Assembly: GCF_000025545.1 (NCBI RefSeq)
Contig: NC_013889.1
Span: forward strand, 2,535,501 to 2,599,500
DNA length: 64,000 bases
Source of the DNA: Thioalkalivibrio sp. K90mix
Lineage (GTDB): Bacteria > Pseudomonadota > Gammaproteobacteria > Ectothiorhodospirales > Ectothiorhodospiraceae
Direction of reading: 5' to 3'
Made by a program: the position numbers and the translations under genes. Below are positions 1 through 8,650 of this stretch, piece after piece. The notes beneath the pieces were generated by a model that saw only the letters and a list, made by a program, of their open reading frames with translations, had not been told where the DNA came from and did not search any database. Position 1 is the first letter of the stretch, and each line of letters starts with the position of its first letter.

Positions 1-636
1 CTCGCGGGAACGCACCTCCCCGATCATGATCACGTCCGGGGCCTCGCGCATCCCCTCCTGCAGGGCGTGATCATAGCTCGGGGTGTCGATCCCGACCTCG
101 CGCTGGCCGACGATCGAGCGCTTGTGCGTAAAGAGAAACTCGATCGGGTCCTCGACCGTAAGAATATGACCGCTGGAATGCGTATTACGGTGATCAATCA
201 TCGAGGCGAGCGTGGTGGACTTCCCGGTCCCGGTCGCGCCGACGATCAGCACCAGCCCGTCATGGTGCGAGACGAATTCCTCCAGCACCGGGGGCAGCCC
301 AAGCTGCTCGATGGTCGGGATGGACATGCGAATGAAGCGAATGACCATCGCGACCTCGCCGCGCTGGCGATAGACATTCACGCGGAAGCGTCCCAGACCC
401 TCGCGCGAGACGCCAAAGTTGACCGCGGTCTCGCGCTCGAAGATCTCGGCCTGATGCTCGTTCATCATCTCGCGCGCGATGGCCTCCGCCTGACCGGGTG
501 CGAGTGCCTTGCGCGAGATCGGCTGCAGGACCCCGTCGACCTTGATGCTCGCGGGCGCGCCGGTCAGGAAGAACAGGTCCGAGGCGGCCTTCTGCGCCAT
601 CAGGCTCAGGTACGGTTCGATCTGCATCTGGCTCAT
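1..636 (-). CDS. PilT/PilU-family type IV pilus ATPase, partial (C-terminus off the window)
   Basis: The reverse strand is open from an ATG at 636 through the window edge (212 codons). The translation starts MSQMQIEPYLSLMAQKAASD and carries a PilT-type N-terminal domain, a Walker A motif (GATGTGKST) near residue 137, the HILTVEDPIEF Asp box and the Walker B region APDVIMIGEVRSRE at the edge. It would power pilus retraction at the inner-membrane platform. It is a third paralogue, 27 bp downstream of pilU in the same direction, so probably one operon pilT-pilU-this gene. It is neither of the two canonical copies beside it. The family is certain; the exact role (PilU-like accessory motor) is inferred. 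Confidence 0.9.
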   Translation of the reverse strand, partial: MSQMQIEPYLSLMAQKAASDLFFLTGAPASIKVDGVLQPISRKALAPGQAEAIAREMMNEHQAEIFERETAVNFGVSREGLGRFRVNVYRQRGEVAMVIRFIRMSIPTIEQLGLPPVLEEFVSHHDGLVLIVGATGTGKSTTLASMIDHRNTHSSGHILTVEDPIEFLFTHKRSIVGQREVGIDTPSYDHALQEGMREAPDVIMIGEVRSRE

Positions 637-663
637 CGCTGATCTCCCGAAGGGTGCGGACCG

Positions 664-1836
664 TTAGCGGACACTGTAGTCCTCGGGACGGTCGTCCACG
701 GACAGGCCCTCGCCCGTGTCGGCCACTGCCGGTGCACCGTCATCCTGTGCACGCTGCGAGTCGAGCTTGATGCGCAGCCGCAGGTCATTCACCGAATCGG
801 CGTTGCGCAGGGCCTCCTCGTAGCTGATCTTGCGGGTCTCGTAGAGGTCGAACAGGGCCTGGTCGAAGGTCTGCATGCCCTGCTCGCGGGAGCGCGAAAT
901 CAGCTCCTTCATCTCGTGCACGGCACCCTTCAGCATCAGGTCGGCCATCAACGGGGTGTTGATCAGGATTTCTACCGCCGGCACACGGCCCTCGCCATTC
1001 TCCTGCCGCACCAGGCGCTGCGAGATCACCGCCTTGAGGTTCAGCGACAGGTCCATCAGCAACTGCTCGCGCCGGTCTTCGGGGAAGAAGTTGATGATGC
1101 GGTCCAGCGCCTGGTTGGTGCTGTTGGCGTGCAGGGTGGACAGGCACAGGTGACCGGTCTCGGCAAAGGCGATCGCGTAGTCCATCGTCTCCCGATCCCG
1201 GATCTCGCCGATCAGGATCACGTCCGGCGCCTGACGCAGGGTGTTCTTCAGCGCGATCTCGTAGCCCTCGGTGTCCACGCCCACCTCGCGCTGGGTGATG
1301 ATGCTCTTTTCGTGTTCGTGGACGAACTCGATCGGGTCCTCGATGGTGACGATGTGATCGGGGGCATTGCGGTTGCGATGGCCGATCATCGCGGCGAGCG
1401 AGGTCGACTTGCCCGAGCCGGTCCCCCCGACGAAGATCACCAGCCCGCGGCGCTCCATGGTGATCTTCTCCAGCTGCGGCGGCATCTGGATGTCCTCGAA
1501 CTTCGGGATCACCGAGTTGATCGTGCGCAGCACCATTCCGGGGCTGCCGCGCTGAGTAAACACGTTCACGCGAAAGCGCGACACGCCCTGCAGGCCGATC
1601 GCGAAATTGCACTCCTGATGGCGCTCGTACTCCGCGGACTGCTTGTCGTTCATCAGTGCGCGCACCAGCGCCTGGGTATGCGAAGGCGTGAGCTTCTGCT
1701 CGGTCATCGGCACCACGCGGCCGTCAATCTTGGCCGCTGGCGGCATGCCGACCGTGATGAACAGGTCCGAGCCACCCCGGTCCACCAGGGCGCGGAGCAG
1801 GTCGTGCATGTACTTGATCGCCTTGTCACGATCCAT
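664..1836 (-). CDS. pilU: PilU, type IV pilus retraction ATPase
   Basis: This 390-residue hexameric ATPase works with PilT to retract type IV pili (twitching). Visible: N-terminal MHDLLRALVDRGGSDLF, Walker A GGTGSGKST, VTIEDPIEFVHEHE, LRQAPDVILIGEIRDRET, and the PilU-type tail ending NDLRLRIKLDSQ plus a short acidic C-terminus. Length matches PilU (about 380). The ATG at 1836 has a purine-rich upstream (GGGGAGAAGCACC on the coding strand). It lies 43 bp downstream of pilT and upstream of a third paralogue, all on the same strand. Confidence 0.95.
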   Translation of the reverse strand: MDRDKAIKYMHDLLRALVDRGGSDLFITVGMPPAAKIDGRVVPMTEQKLTPSHTQALVRALMNDKQSAEYERHQECNFAIGLQGVSRFRVNVFTQRGSPGMVLRTINSVIPKFEDIQMPPQLEKITMERRGLVIFVGGTGSGKSTSLAAMIGHRNRNAPDHIVTIEDPIEFVHEHEKSIITQREVGVDTEGYEIALKNTLRQAPDVILIGEIRDRETMDYAIAFAETGHLCLSTLHANSTNQALDRIINFFPEDRREQLLMDLSLNLKAVISQRLVRQENGEGRVPAVEILINTPLMADLMLKGAVHEMKELISRSREQGMQTFDQALFDLYETRKISYEEALRNADSVNDLRLRIKLDSQRAQDDGAPAVADTGEGLSVDDRPEDYSVR

Positions 1837-1879
1837 GGTGCTTCTCCCCTTGCCGAATCCCCCGGGCGGGGGCGCGGGC

Positions 1880-2914
1880 TCAGAACGAATCCGGGTTGGC
1901 GGCCTTGCGCTTGGCGTCCTCGCGGCTGATCACGCCCTGCGCCAGCATGTCTTTCAGGCACTGGTCCAGCGTCTGCATGCCAGTGCCGGCACTGGTCTGG
2001 ATGGTCGAGTACATCTGCGCGATCTTGTTTTCGCGGATCAGGTTGCGGATGGCCGGCGTGCCCAGCATGATCTCGTGCGCGGCGATACGCCCGCCGCCGA
2101 TCTTCTTCATCAGGGTCTGCGCGATAACCGCCCGCAGCGACTCGGACAACATCGCCCGCACCATGTCCTTCTCGGCCGCCGGAAACACATCGACGATACG
2201 GTCGATCGTCTTGGCCGCGGAACTGGTATGCAGGGTGCCGAAGACGAGGTGCCCCGTCTCCGCCGCGGTCAGCGCCAGGCGGATCGTCTCGAGATCGCGC
2301 AGCTCGCCGACCAGAATGGTGTCCGGATCCTCGCGCAGCGCGGAACGCAGCGCCTCGGAAAAGCCGTGGGTGTCGCGGTGTACCTCGCGCTGGTTGACCA
2401 GCGACTTCTTCGACTCGTGCACGAACTCGATCGGGTCTTCGATCGTCAGGATGTGGCCGTAGTCATTCTCGTTGCGGTGGTTGACCATGCCCGCCAGCGT
2501 GGTCGACTTGCCCGAGCCGGTCGGGCCCGTGACCAGCACGATCCCGCGCGGATAGTTGGAGATATCCTCGAAGATGCGCGGTGCCGCCAGCTCTTCCAGC
2601 GTGAGCACCTTGGAGGGGATGGTACGAAAGACCGCCGCCGCGCCCCGGTCCTGATTGAACGCATTGACACGAAAACGCGCCAGCCCGGTGACCTCGAACG
2701 AGAAGTCCGTCTCCAGGAACTCCTCGTAGTCCTTGCGCTGGCGGTCGTTCATGATGTCGTAGATCAGGCCCTGGACCTCCTTGTGGTCCATGACCGGCAC
2801 ATTCACGCGGCGCATATCGCCGTCGATGCGCACCATCGGCGGCATGCCCGCCGAGATGTGCAGATCCGAGGCCCCGTTCTTGACCGCAAAGGCCAGCAGC
2901 TGCGTGATATCCAT
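1880..2914 (-). CDS. pilT: PilT, type IV pilus twitching motility ATPase
   Basis: This 344-residue retraction motor has all PilT signatures: MDITQLLAFAVKNGASDLH start, Walker A GPTGSGKST near residue 130, HILTIEDPIEFVHESK, the Walker B region DPDTILVGELRDLET, the His box TGHLVFGTLHT and the C-terminal RNLIRENK/GMQTLDQ helices (AIRNLIRE motif). It is the first gene of a leftward run pilT-pilU-(third ATPase). It is divergent from yggS across about 140 bp, the gammaproteobacterial order pilU-pilT / yggS-proC. Confidence 0.96.
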   Translation of the reverse strand: MDITQLLAFAVKNGASDLHISAGMPPMVRIDGDMRRVNVPVMDHKEVQGLIYDIMNDRQRKDYEEFLETDFSFEVTGLARFRVNAFNQDRGAAAVFRTIPSKVLTLEELAAPRIFEDISNYPRGIVLVTGPTGSGKSTTLAGMVNHRNENDYGHILTIEDPIEFVHESKKSLVNQREVHRDTHGFSEALRSALREDPDTILVGELRDLETIRLALTAAETGHLVFGTLHTSSAAKTIDRIVDVFPAAEKDMVRAMLSESLRAVIAQTLMKKIGGGRIAAHEIMLGTPAIRNLIRENKIAQMYSTIQTSAGTGMQTLDQCLKDMLAQGVISREDAKRKAANPDSF

Positions 2915-3057
2915 GCATCCCCCTGTACAACCGGAAACGAGCCGCCAGCCCCAGCGCCCCGCCCCGGGCGACGCCCTGCCGGGCCCCGCAGCGTGTGACG
3001 GACACCGCCCGCCTGGCGGCGGTGCCCTTACGTTTCACCGGACTATATCATAGGGCC

Positions 3058-3771
3058 ATGAGCGCACCAGACCACGCATTCAGGGCCGTTCGCGAACGTA
3101 TCGTTCACGCCTGCGAACAGGCCGGGCGCGACCCCGGCAGCGTGCGTCTTCTGGCCGTATCCAAGACACGTACGGCCGACGACATCCGCGCGCTGCATGC
3201 CCTCGGGCAGACGGCGTTCGGCGAGAACTACGTGCAGGAGCTCATCGACAAGTTCGACGCCCTCGAGACCGGCCCGAACCCCCTGGGCCTCGAGTGGCAC
3301 TATATCGGCGCACTGCAGAGCAACAAGACGCGCCCCGTGGCCGAACGCGCTCACTGGGTACACACCATCGACCGCGAGCGCATTGCCCGCCGCCTTTCGG
3401 AACAGCGCCCGGAACACCTGCCGCCCTTGCAGGTCTGCCTGCAGATCAATGTCTCGGGCGAGAGCCAGAAGGCAGGCGTCCCGCCGGAGGCTGCCGCCGC
3501 GCTGGCCGACACCGTCGCGAACCTGCCCGGGCTGACGTTACGGGGCCTGATGACCCTGCCGGCCGCCGAGAGCAATCGCGAGCGCCAGCGCCGGCCATTT
3601 GCCCGGCTGCGGCAGTTGAAGGACGAACTCAATGCGCGGGGACATGGCCTGGATACCCTGTCCATGGGCATGTCCGGCGATCTCGAGGCCGCGATCCTCG
3701 AGGGTGCCAGCCTGGTACGCATCGGCACCGCGCTGTTCGGGCCCCGCATCACACCCGAGAGAAACCAGTAA
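3058..3771 (+). CDS. yggS: YggS/PLPBP family pyridoxal-phosphate homeostasis protein
   Basis: This 237-residue, single-domain PLP-binding protein with an alanine-racemase-like TIM barrel keeps free PLP and amino-acid pools in balance. The PLP lysine sits in RLLAVSKTR. Also visible are FGENYVQEL, WHYIGALQSNK, the central LQINVSGESQKAG and the C-terminal LSMGMSGDLEAAI plus RIGTALFGPR phosphate-binding loop, all family hallmarks. An upstream extension to 2995 is open, but the ATG at 3058 gives the usual N-terminus. It is followed 13 bp later by proC, with which it is commonly co-transcribed. Confidence 0.95.
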   Translation: MSAPDHAFRAVRERIVHACEQAGRDPGSVRLLAVSKTRTADDIRALHALGQTAFGENYVQELIDKFDALETGPNPLGLEWHYIGALQSNKTRPVAERAHWVHTIDRERIARRLSEQRPEHLPPLQVCLQINVSGESQKAGVPPEAAAALADTVANLPGLTLRGLMTLPAAESNRERQRRPFARLRQLKDELNARGHGLDTLSMGMSGDLEAAILEGASLVRIGTALFGPRITPERNQ

Positions 3772-3784
3772 AAGAGGAGTCCGC

Positions 3785-4603
3785 ATGACGGAACACCGCT
3801 TCGAAGTCGGCTTTATCGGCGCCGGCAACATGGGCGAAGCCCTGTTGCAGGGCCTGATCCAGTCCGGCCATGACGCCGAGCGCATCGCGATCGCCGACAA
3901 GAGCGCCGAACGCGTGCGCGATCTCCAGGCCCGCTACCCCGGACTGCAGGCCGCAAGTGCCGAGGCGCTCGCCGAGGACAGCGCCGCGCTGGTGCTCGCG
4001 GTCAAGCCGCAGACCCTGCCGGACCTGGCCCCCACGCTGCGCGAGGGCGTCACCCGCGGGCAGCCCCTGGTCATCTCGGTGGCCGCGGGCATCACCACGG
4101 CCCAGCTGGCCAGTTGGCTGGGTGACGGCACCCGCCTCGTCCGCGCAATGCCCAACACGCCGGCCCTGGTCGGCGCCGGCGTGACCGGCCTGTTCGCCGC
4201 CCCCACTGCCACCGCCGAAGACCGCGACACCGCCACCCGCCTGCTGGAGTCGGTGGGGCGGGCGATCCCGGTGGCGGACGAGGAGCTGATGCACGCGGTC
4301 ACGGCGACCTCGGGCAGTGGCCCGGCCTATGTCTTTCTGATGATCGAGGCGATGCAGGACGCCGCGCAGTCGCTCGGGCTGCCGCCCGACACCGCGCTGG
4401 AGCTGACCCTTGGCACGCTGGCGGGTGCGACCCGACTGGCCGCCGAGAGCGACGAGCCGCCCGCCGAACTGCGCCACCGCGTGACGTCGCCGGGCGGCAC
4501 CACCGAGCGGGCCTTGCAGGTGCTGGAGGATGGCGACCTGCGCGGACTCATGCGCCGCGCAATGGCGGCGGCGGCCGAACGCTCGCGCGAACTCGGACAG
4601 TAG
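3785..4603 (+). CDS. proC: Pyrroline-5-carboxylate reductase
   Basis: This enzyme catalyses the last step of proline synthesis, NAD(P)H reduction of 1-pyrroline-5-carboxylate. The 272-residue product begins MTEHRFEVGFIGAGNMGEAL, where GFIGAGNMGEA is the Rossmann dinucleotide loop. VLAVKPQ, RAMPNTPALVGAG and the dimerisation-domain signature (ATSGSGPAYVF ... VTSPGGTTERAL) follow in order. The start at 3785 has a strong ribosome site (AGAGGAG, 7 nt upstream). An upstream in-frame extension to 3632 overlaps yggS and is not used. It sits directly after yggS. Confidence 0.97.
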   Translation: MTEHRFEVGFIGAGNMGEALLQGLIQSGHDAERIAIADKSAERVRDLQARYPGLQAASAEALAEDSAALVLAVKPQTLPDLAPTLREGVTRGQPLVISVAAGITTAQLASWLGDGTRLVRAMPNTPALVGAGVTGLFAAPTATAEDRDTATRLLESVGRAIPVADEELMHAVTATSGSGPAYVFLMIEAMQDAAQSLGLPPDTALELTLGTLAGATRLAAESDEPPAELRHRVTSPGGTTERALQVLEDGDLRGLMRRAMAAAAERSRELGQ

Positions 4604-5487
4604 GGGCTTCGTCCGCCGCGTTTCAGGCTGGGCCTGGTTCGTCATCCGGAGTTTACGGTGCCTTCGGCCCGCCACCTGCCATGCGCTCACTCGCGAGCGC
4701 GCCGCGAGGTACTTTCTTGCTTGCCCAAGAAAGTACCCAAAGAAGGGCACCCGGATTCCGCCCGGGAACCTTGCTCCAGGGCCCTCGGGCCGGCGGCGCT
4801 GAAACTCGCTACGCCTTTGGCTTCGCTCAGACAGTCAGCGCCTCTTTTCCGTCCCGAGGACCCTTCCGCAAGGGGCTTCATACGGGGGGATAAGGTCAAG
4901 ACAACGGCTGGCCTGACGTTCCTGCCAGTGGATAGAGGCTAGGCATTCGGACATCTTGGCACGCTCGGCCTTCGGCCTTGGCGTGCCGCGCCCGCCAGCG
5001 GGCGCCAGACCCCCTCGTAGGATGCGGATGAGCGCAGCGAATCGCATCAGGGTTGCCCCGACGCCGGACCGGTGCGTTTCGCTGCGCTCAACCGCACCCT
5101 ACAGCTCGGGGCTACCGCCTGTTTTGACCTTCCCTCCCGATATGAGCCCCTTGTGGAGGGCGTGACAGGCCGGACGATTCAAAATAGACACGGGGCGCTG
5201 ACTGTCTGAGCGAAGCCAAAGGCGCAGCGAGTTTCAGCGCCTCCGGCCTGGCGCGTCCGAAGCAAGGTCCCCGGGCGAATCCCGGGCGTGTTTCTTGGTT
5301 ACTTCTTTGCACGAGCAAAGAAGTCCGTTTTTGATCAACAACTGGCAGGGTGCGCTGCCGAAACAGCGCATGGCAGGCAGCGGACCGAAAGCAAGTAAAC
5401 ACCAGATGACGAACCCGGCCCAGCCCCAACGACGCTGAGGGCCAACCAGGGCACATCAAGACCCACCGGCCGGTGGGCGGGAGAAGG
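4604..5487. repeat. Gene-free repeat cluster with nested inverted repeats
   Basis: There is no credible gene between proC and cysQ. Two imperfect inverted copies of a roughly 200-bp unit occupy about 4709-4912 and 5115-5324. Both contain the core AAACTCGCT(A/G)CGCCTTTGG followed by CTTCGCTCAGACAGTCAGCG, in opposite orientation. Each copy ends outward in a hairpin: 4709-4736 (11-bp stem GTACTTTCTTG, loop CTTGCC) and 5301-5324 (10-bp stem ACTTCTTTGC, loop ACGA). Nested between them is a second inverted pair (5017-5048 and 5071-5102, 28 of 32 positions matching). At 5462-5477 lies a 16-nt palindrome (CCCACCGGCCGGTGGG). It is probably non-coding mobile or REP-like DNA. Confidence 0.85.
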
Positions 5488-6321
5488 CTAGGCGTCGGGG
5501 AGGCCGAGGCGGCGCAGCCAGCGCGCCGGATCGCCGGCGCAGACCAGAAACTCGGGATTGAGCATGCTCTCCTTGGTGTTGTAGCGAAGCTCCTGCCCGT
5601 GGAGGTCCGTCACATGCCCCCCCGCGGCCCGCACGACCGCATGCGCCGCCGCGGTATCCCACTCGCTGGTCGGCCCCAGGCGCGGATAAATATCCGCGGC
5701 TCCCTCGGCCACCATGCAGAGCTTCATCGAGCTGCCCAGACTCACCAACTCGTGCGGCCCAAGGCGTTCCAGCACCGCTTTGAGCCGCTCGGCTCCGTGC
5801 GAACGGCTGCCCGCCACGAGCGGGTGCTCGGTATCAATACGGTCGCGTGCCACCTCGATGGAGCGCGGGACCTCGGAACCATCGCGGCGGATGGCGCCGC
5901 CTCCAGCGTGGCCCGCATACAGACGCTGAAGCACCGGACTCCAGACCACGCCCATCAGCGGCTCGTGGTCATGGATCAGGGCAATGTTGACCGTGAATTC
6001 ACCCGTACGCTTGACGAACTCGCGGGTCCCGTCGAGAGGATCGATCAGCCAGTAGGTCCGCCACTGCTTGCGGCGCTCGAATGGTACGTCCTGCCCCTCC
6101 TCGGAGAGGACGGGCCACTCCGGCGCGATCTCGCGCAGCCCCTGGGCGATCACACGATGCGCGGCCAGGTCGGCCTCGGTCAGTGGGGAGCGATCGTCCT
6201 TTTCGGTGACCGCGAAGCGGGTCTCGTAGACCTCGAGAATGGCATGGCCGGCATCCTCGGCCAGACCACCCACTTCCTGCATCAGGGCGGTCAGGGCCGC
6301 GTCCTTGGGCGGTTCGTTCAT
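5488..6321 (-). CDS. cysQ: 3'(2'),5'-bisphosphate nucleotidase CysQ
   Basis: This enzyme hydrolyses PAP (and PAPS) from sulfate assimilation to AMP. The 277-residue product is an inositol-monophosphatase-fold protein with metal-binding motifs in order: DDRSPLTEADLAAH, VLSEEGQ, WLIDPLDGTREF and the C-terminal SEWDTAAAHAVV. I chose ATG 6321, preceded by AAAGGA about 8 nt away; the open frame extends upstream to 6513 but that part overlaps nudE and has no family character. It lies downstream of nudE on the same strand with a 58-bp gap. Confidence 0.93.
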   Translation of the reverse strand: MNEPPKDAALTALMQEVGGLAEDAGHAILEVYETRFAVTEKDDRSPLTEADLAAHRVIAQGLREIAPEWPVLSEEGQDVPFERRKQWRTYWLIDPLDGTREFVKRTGEFTVNIALIHDHEPLMGVVWSPVLQRLYAGHAGGGAIRRDGSEVPRSIEVARDRIDTEHPLVAGSRSHGAERLKAVLERLGPHELVSLGSSMKLCMVAEGAADIYPRLGPTSEWDTAAAHAVVRAAGGHVTDLHGQELRYNTKESMLNPEFLVCAGDPARWLRRLGLPDA

Positions 6322-6379
6322 CGGGGCATCCTTTCTGATTCGAACGGTACGGAATGCGCGTACCTTGGCAGAACCCGGG

Positions 6380-6925
6380 TCAGGCGTCGAGAAAATCGCG
6401 CACCATGTAGAGCGCCGCGATGGAACGGGCCTCGGTGCAATCCTCGCGGGTGACCAGTTCGCCCAGCCGGTCCAGCGACCAGGGTACGACCTCGATGGCC
6501 TCCGGCTCGTCACCCTCCTCGCGCTGGGGGTAGAGATCCTCCGCCACGATCAGATGGGTCTCGTGCGACATGTAGCCGGGCGCGACCGTCAGCGCGCCCA
6601 GGTGGGTCAGGCGGTGACCGCCATACCCGACCTCCTCCATGATCTCGCGGTTTGCCGCCACCAGGATGTCCTCGCGCGCCTCGATGCGGCCCTTGGGCAG
6701 GCCAAGCTCGTAGCGGTGGGTGCCGGCCGCGTATTCGCGGATCAGCAGCACGGTGCGATCCGGCTGCACCGGGGCGACGATGACTGCGCCGTTGCCCCGG
6801 CTGATCAGGCGCTCGTAACAGGTGCGCGCCCCATTGCTGAACTCGAGATCCAGCTCCTCGACCTCGAACAGCCGACTTCGGGCTACGGTCCGGCGGCCCT
6901 GGACATCCGGTTTGTCTCGACTCAT
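6380..6925 (-). CDS. nudE: NudE-type ADP-compounds Nudix hydrolase
   Basis: This 181-residue Nudix enzyme hydrolyses ADP-ribose, NADH and similar dinucleotides. The Nudix box is intact: G-x5-E-x7-REIMEEVGY (GRIEAREDILVAANREI onward, about residues 78-100), preceded by the NudE-like YELGLPKG. A typical FEVEELDLEFSNG N-terminal segment is present. It sits between an exported hypothetical gene (7 bp upstream on the same strand) and cysQ. The nudE-cysQ neighbourhood is common in gammaproteobacteria. Confidence 0.93.
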   Translation of the reverse strand: MSRDKPDVQGRRTVARSRLFEVEELDLEFSNGARTCYERLISRGNGAVIVAPVQPDRTVLLIREYAAGTHRYELGLPKGRIEAREDILVAANREIMEEVGYGGHRLTHLGALTVAPGYMSHETHLIVAEDLYPQREEGDEPEAIEVVPWSLDRLGELVTREDCTEARSIAALYMVRDFLDA

Positions 6926-6932
6926 AGACGTT

Positions 6933-7655
6933 TTATTCGGCGTTGCGCAGCCGTACCTGGGTTCTCAGTTCGCCCTCGAACAGGGTGTCGAGGATGATGC
7001 CATGGTCGGACTCGACGACGTCGAAGCCTTCCTGTGCCTCGGGGTGGGTCTCCTCCAGACGCAGGTCCAGATCCCCCCAGTTTACGGCCATGGTGACCCG
7101 CATGGGGAAGTAGCCATCCAGGAAACGCCGCACGAAGGGCCCGTTCTCCATCGTGTAGACGCCATCACCTTCGTGTTCGATCACACGCATGCGTGCGGTG
7201 ACACAGACCTCGGAATCCTTGTGGACACCGCGCAGGTCGACCCGGTCGCCCCGTGCCTCGGCCAGGTCGATGTTGGTAGTGGATTCGACCTGAAGGTCCT
7301 CGATTCGCTCTTCGTTGTAGGCAATGACCATGCGCCGGATCGGCGCAATATCGCTGTGGCACTGGCGCAGATCCACCCAGCCGTCCTCCAGCGAAGACGA
7401 GCTCAGCGTGATCTGGTTCTGGTGGTGATGAGGGACCTGCTCCGGCTCCTCGGTCAGAAACTTGATCTCCGGGCTGGTGGTCTGGGTCTGGTCCGGCGAT
7501 ACAGTCTCGCCCCACAGGCTGTCGTCCTCGAACGGGTCGTAATCGGGGTCGCTCGGGTCCATCGCCTGCGCGGAAAATGGCAGCAGCGCCAGGGAAACCA
7601 GCGCCAGAAAGAGCGGGCCAGGGGCCAGACGGGATTCAGGTACCATGGGAGCCAT
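6933..7655 (-). CDS. Hypothetical exported protein
   Basis: This product of about 240 residues was not recognised. It has an N-terminal signal peptide (hydrophobic LFLALVSLALLPFSAQA with an AxA cleavage site), then an acidic linker rich in D/P/S, then a mixed alpha/beta domain containing three cysteines (RQCHSD, SEVCVTARM). It is probably periplasmic. ATG 7655 has an upstream GAGG; ATG 7646 is an alternative that still gives a signal peptide. The longer open frame to 7919 overlaps the divergent yrfG and is rejected. It may be co-transcribed with nudE (7-bp gap). Confidence 0.75.
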   Translation of the reverse strand: MAPMVPESRLAPGPLFLALVSLALLPFSAQAMDPSDPDYDPFEDDSLWGETVSPDQTQTTSPEIKFLTEEPEQVPHHHQNQITLSSSSLEDGWVDLRQCHSDIAPIRRMVIAYNEERIEDLQVESTTNIDLAEARGDRVDLRGVHKDSEVCVTARMRVIEHEGDGVYTMENGPFVRRFLDGYFPMRVTMAVNWGDLDLRLEETHPEAQEGFDVVESDHGIILDTLFEGELRTQVRLRNAE

Positions 7656-7734
7656 CGCAATCACCCTCTTTGAGGTTCCGTTCGCTGTGGACCCCAAAAA
7701 CCCCGAAAAAAATCCGAATCCGCAGGAATCATCG

Positions 7735-8418
7735 GTGCATGTCGACTGGTCGAGCATCGACACCGTGCTGTTCGACATGGACGGTACACTGCTGGATCTG
7801 CACTTTGACAACCGCTTCTGGCGCGAGCTGATCCCCGCCGAGTACATCCGCTGCCAGCCGGACGACCCGGAATGCGCCCGCCGGCGCCTGGAAGACGAGA
7901 TGCAACGCGTGCGCGGCAAGCTCGAATGGTACTGCGTGGATCACTGGACCCGGTTCACCGGTCTCGACGTGCTCGGGCTGAAGCGCGAACTGGCCCACCA
8001 CGTCGCAATCAAGCCGCACGCCGAGGCCCTGCTGGGCGCCCTGCATCGCTCCGGCCGCCGACGCGTGCTGGTAACCAACGCCCATCCGAAGGTCTACAAC
8101 TTCAAGCACCAGATCACGCGGATCGGGGATCACCTGGACACGATCGTCTCCGCCCACGACCTGGAGTGCGCCAAGGAAGACACCGACTTCTGGGAACGGC
8201 TGCAACGCATCACCCCCTACGATCCGGCACGTACGCTGCTGGTCGACGACAACCTGCTGGCCCTGGCCAGCGCAGCCCGGCAGGGCCTGACCGAGCTGCG
8301 CGGCATGCGCTACCCGGACGAGCGCGGGGAGCCGATGGACTCGCGGGAGTTTCTGCTGCTGGAATCGCTGGCCGACCTGCTGCCCGGACTTCCGGGCCGG
8401 GAACGGCCCGTTACTTGA
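7735..8418 (+). CDS. yrfG: GMP/IMP nucleotidase YrfG-like HAD hydrolase
   Basis: This 227-residue HAD-superfamily phosphatase has motif I DTVLFDMDGTLLDL, where the two Asp are nucleophile and acid/base, motif II VLVTNAHP, the motif III lysine in AKEDTDFW and motif IV LLVDDN. FRWELIP-like and KLEWYCVDHW segments match YrfG, which dephosphorylates purine nucleoside monophosphates. A GTG at 7735 preceded by AGGA (7 nt) gives an N-terminus (VHVDWSSIDTV) like that of E. coli YrfG; earlier ATGs (7645) overlap the divergent gene's start. Its 3' end overlaps the convergent gene by 8 bp. Confidence 0.88.
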   Translation: MHVDWSSIDTVLFDMDGTLLDLHFDNRFWRELIPAEYIRCQPDDPECARRRLEDEMQRVRGKLEWYCVDHWTRFTGLDVLGLKRELAHHVAIKPHAEALLGALHRSGRRRVLVTNAHPKVYNFKHQITRIGDHLDTIVSAHDLECAKEDTDFWERLQRITPYDPARTLLVDDNLLALASAARQGLTELRGMRYPDERGEPMDSREFLLLESLADLLPGLPGRERPVT

Positions 8419-8650
8419 CCGGAGTCGGCAGGTTGCGGATCAGGTCCAGCCGGATCTGAACGTCACGCCCCTCGCACTCGCCGTCCAGCCAGTGATATCC
8501 GTCCGCCTCGCGGACCTCGCGCGGGGTCACCTTGCCCCACCAGGCCTGGCTGGAGTCGGGCTCGGCCCAGTTCAGCTGCAGGGTCTCACCTGTGAGAATG
8601 GCGATCTCCAGGCGTTCGATCACATGTTTGGGAAGGACGGATTCGGTCAT
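8411..8650 (-). CDS. Small conserved protein, possible Rof-like (Rho antiterminator fold)
   Basis: This 79-residue product starts MTESVLPKHVIERLEIAILT. Its pattern LEIAILxGxxLxLxW, V(T)PREVRE, YHWLDGE, then IRLDLIRNLPTP resembles the Rof protein at 60626-60874 in this window (LELAILRGQHLRTHW ... YLIL ... WRLDRLVSFEP). It lacks the Y-x-PI-x-C start of true Rof. The ATG overlaps the stop of the upstream queC-like gene as ATGA, indicating translational coupling. Function is unknown; the Rof resemblance is my inference from aligned positions. Confidence 0.7.
   Translation of the reverse strand: MTESVLPKHVIERLEIAILTGETLQLNWAEPDSSQAWWGKVTPREVREADGYHWLDGECEGRDVQIRLDLIRNLPTPVK

Noticed and set aside
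4681-4893. ORFs of about 70 codons in the proC-cysQ gap
   Set aside because: They fall within the inverted repeat unit, exist on both strands and have no ribosome site or recognisable motif.
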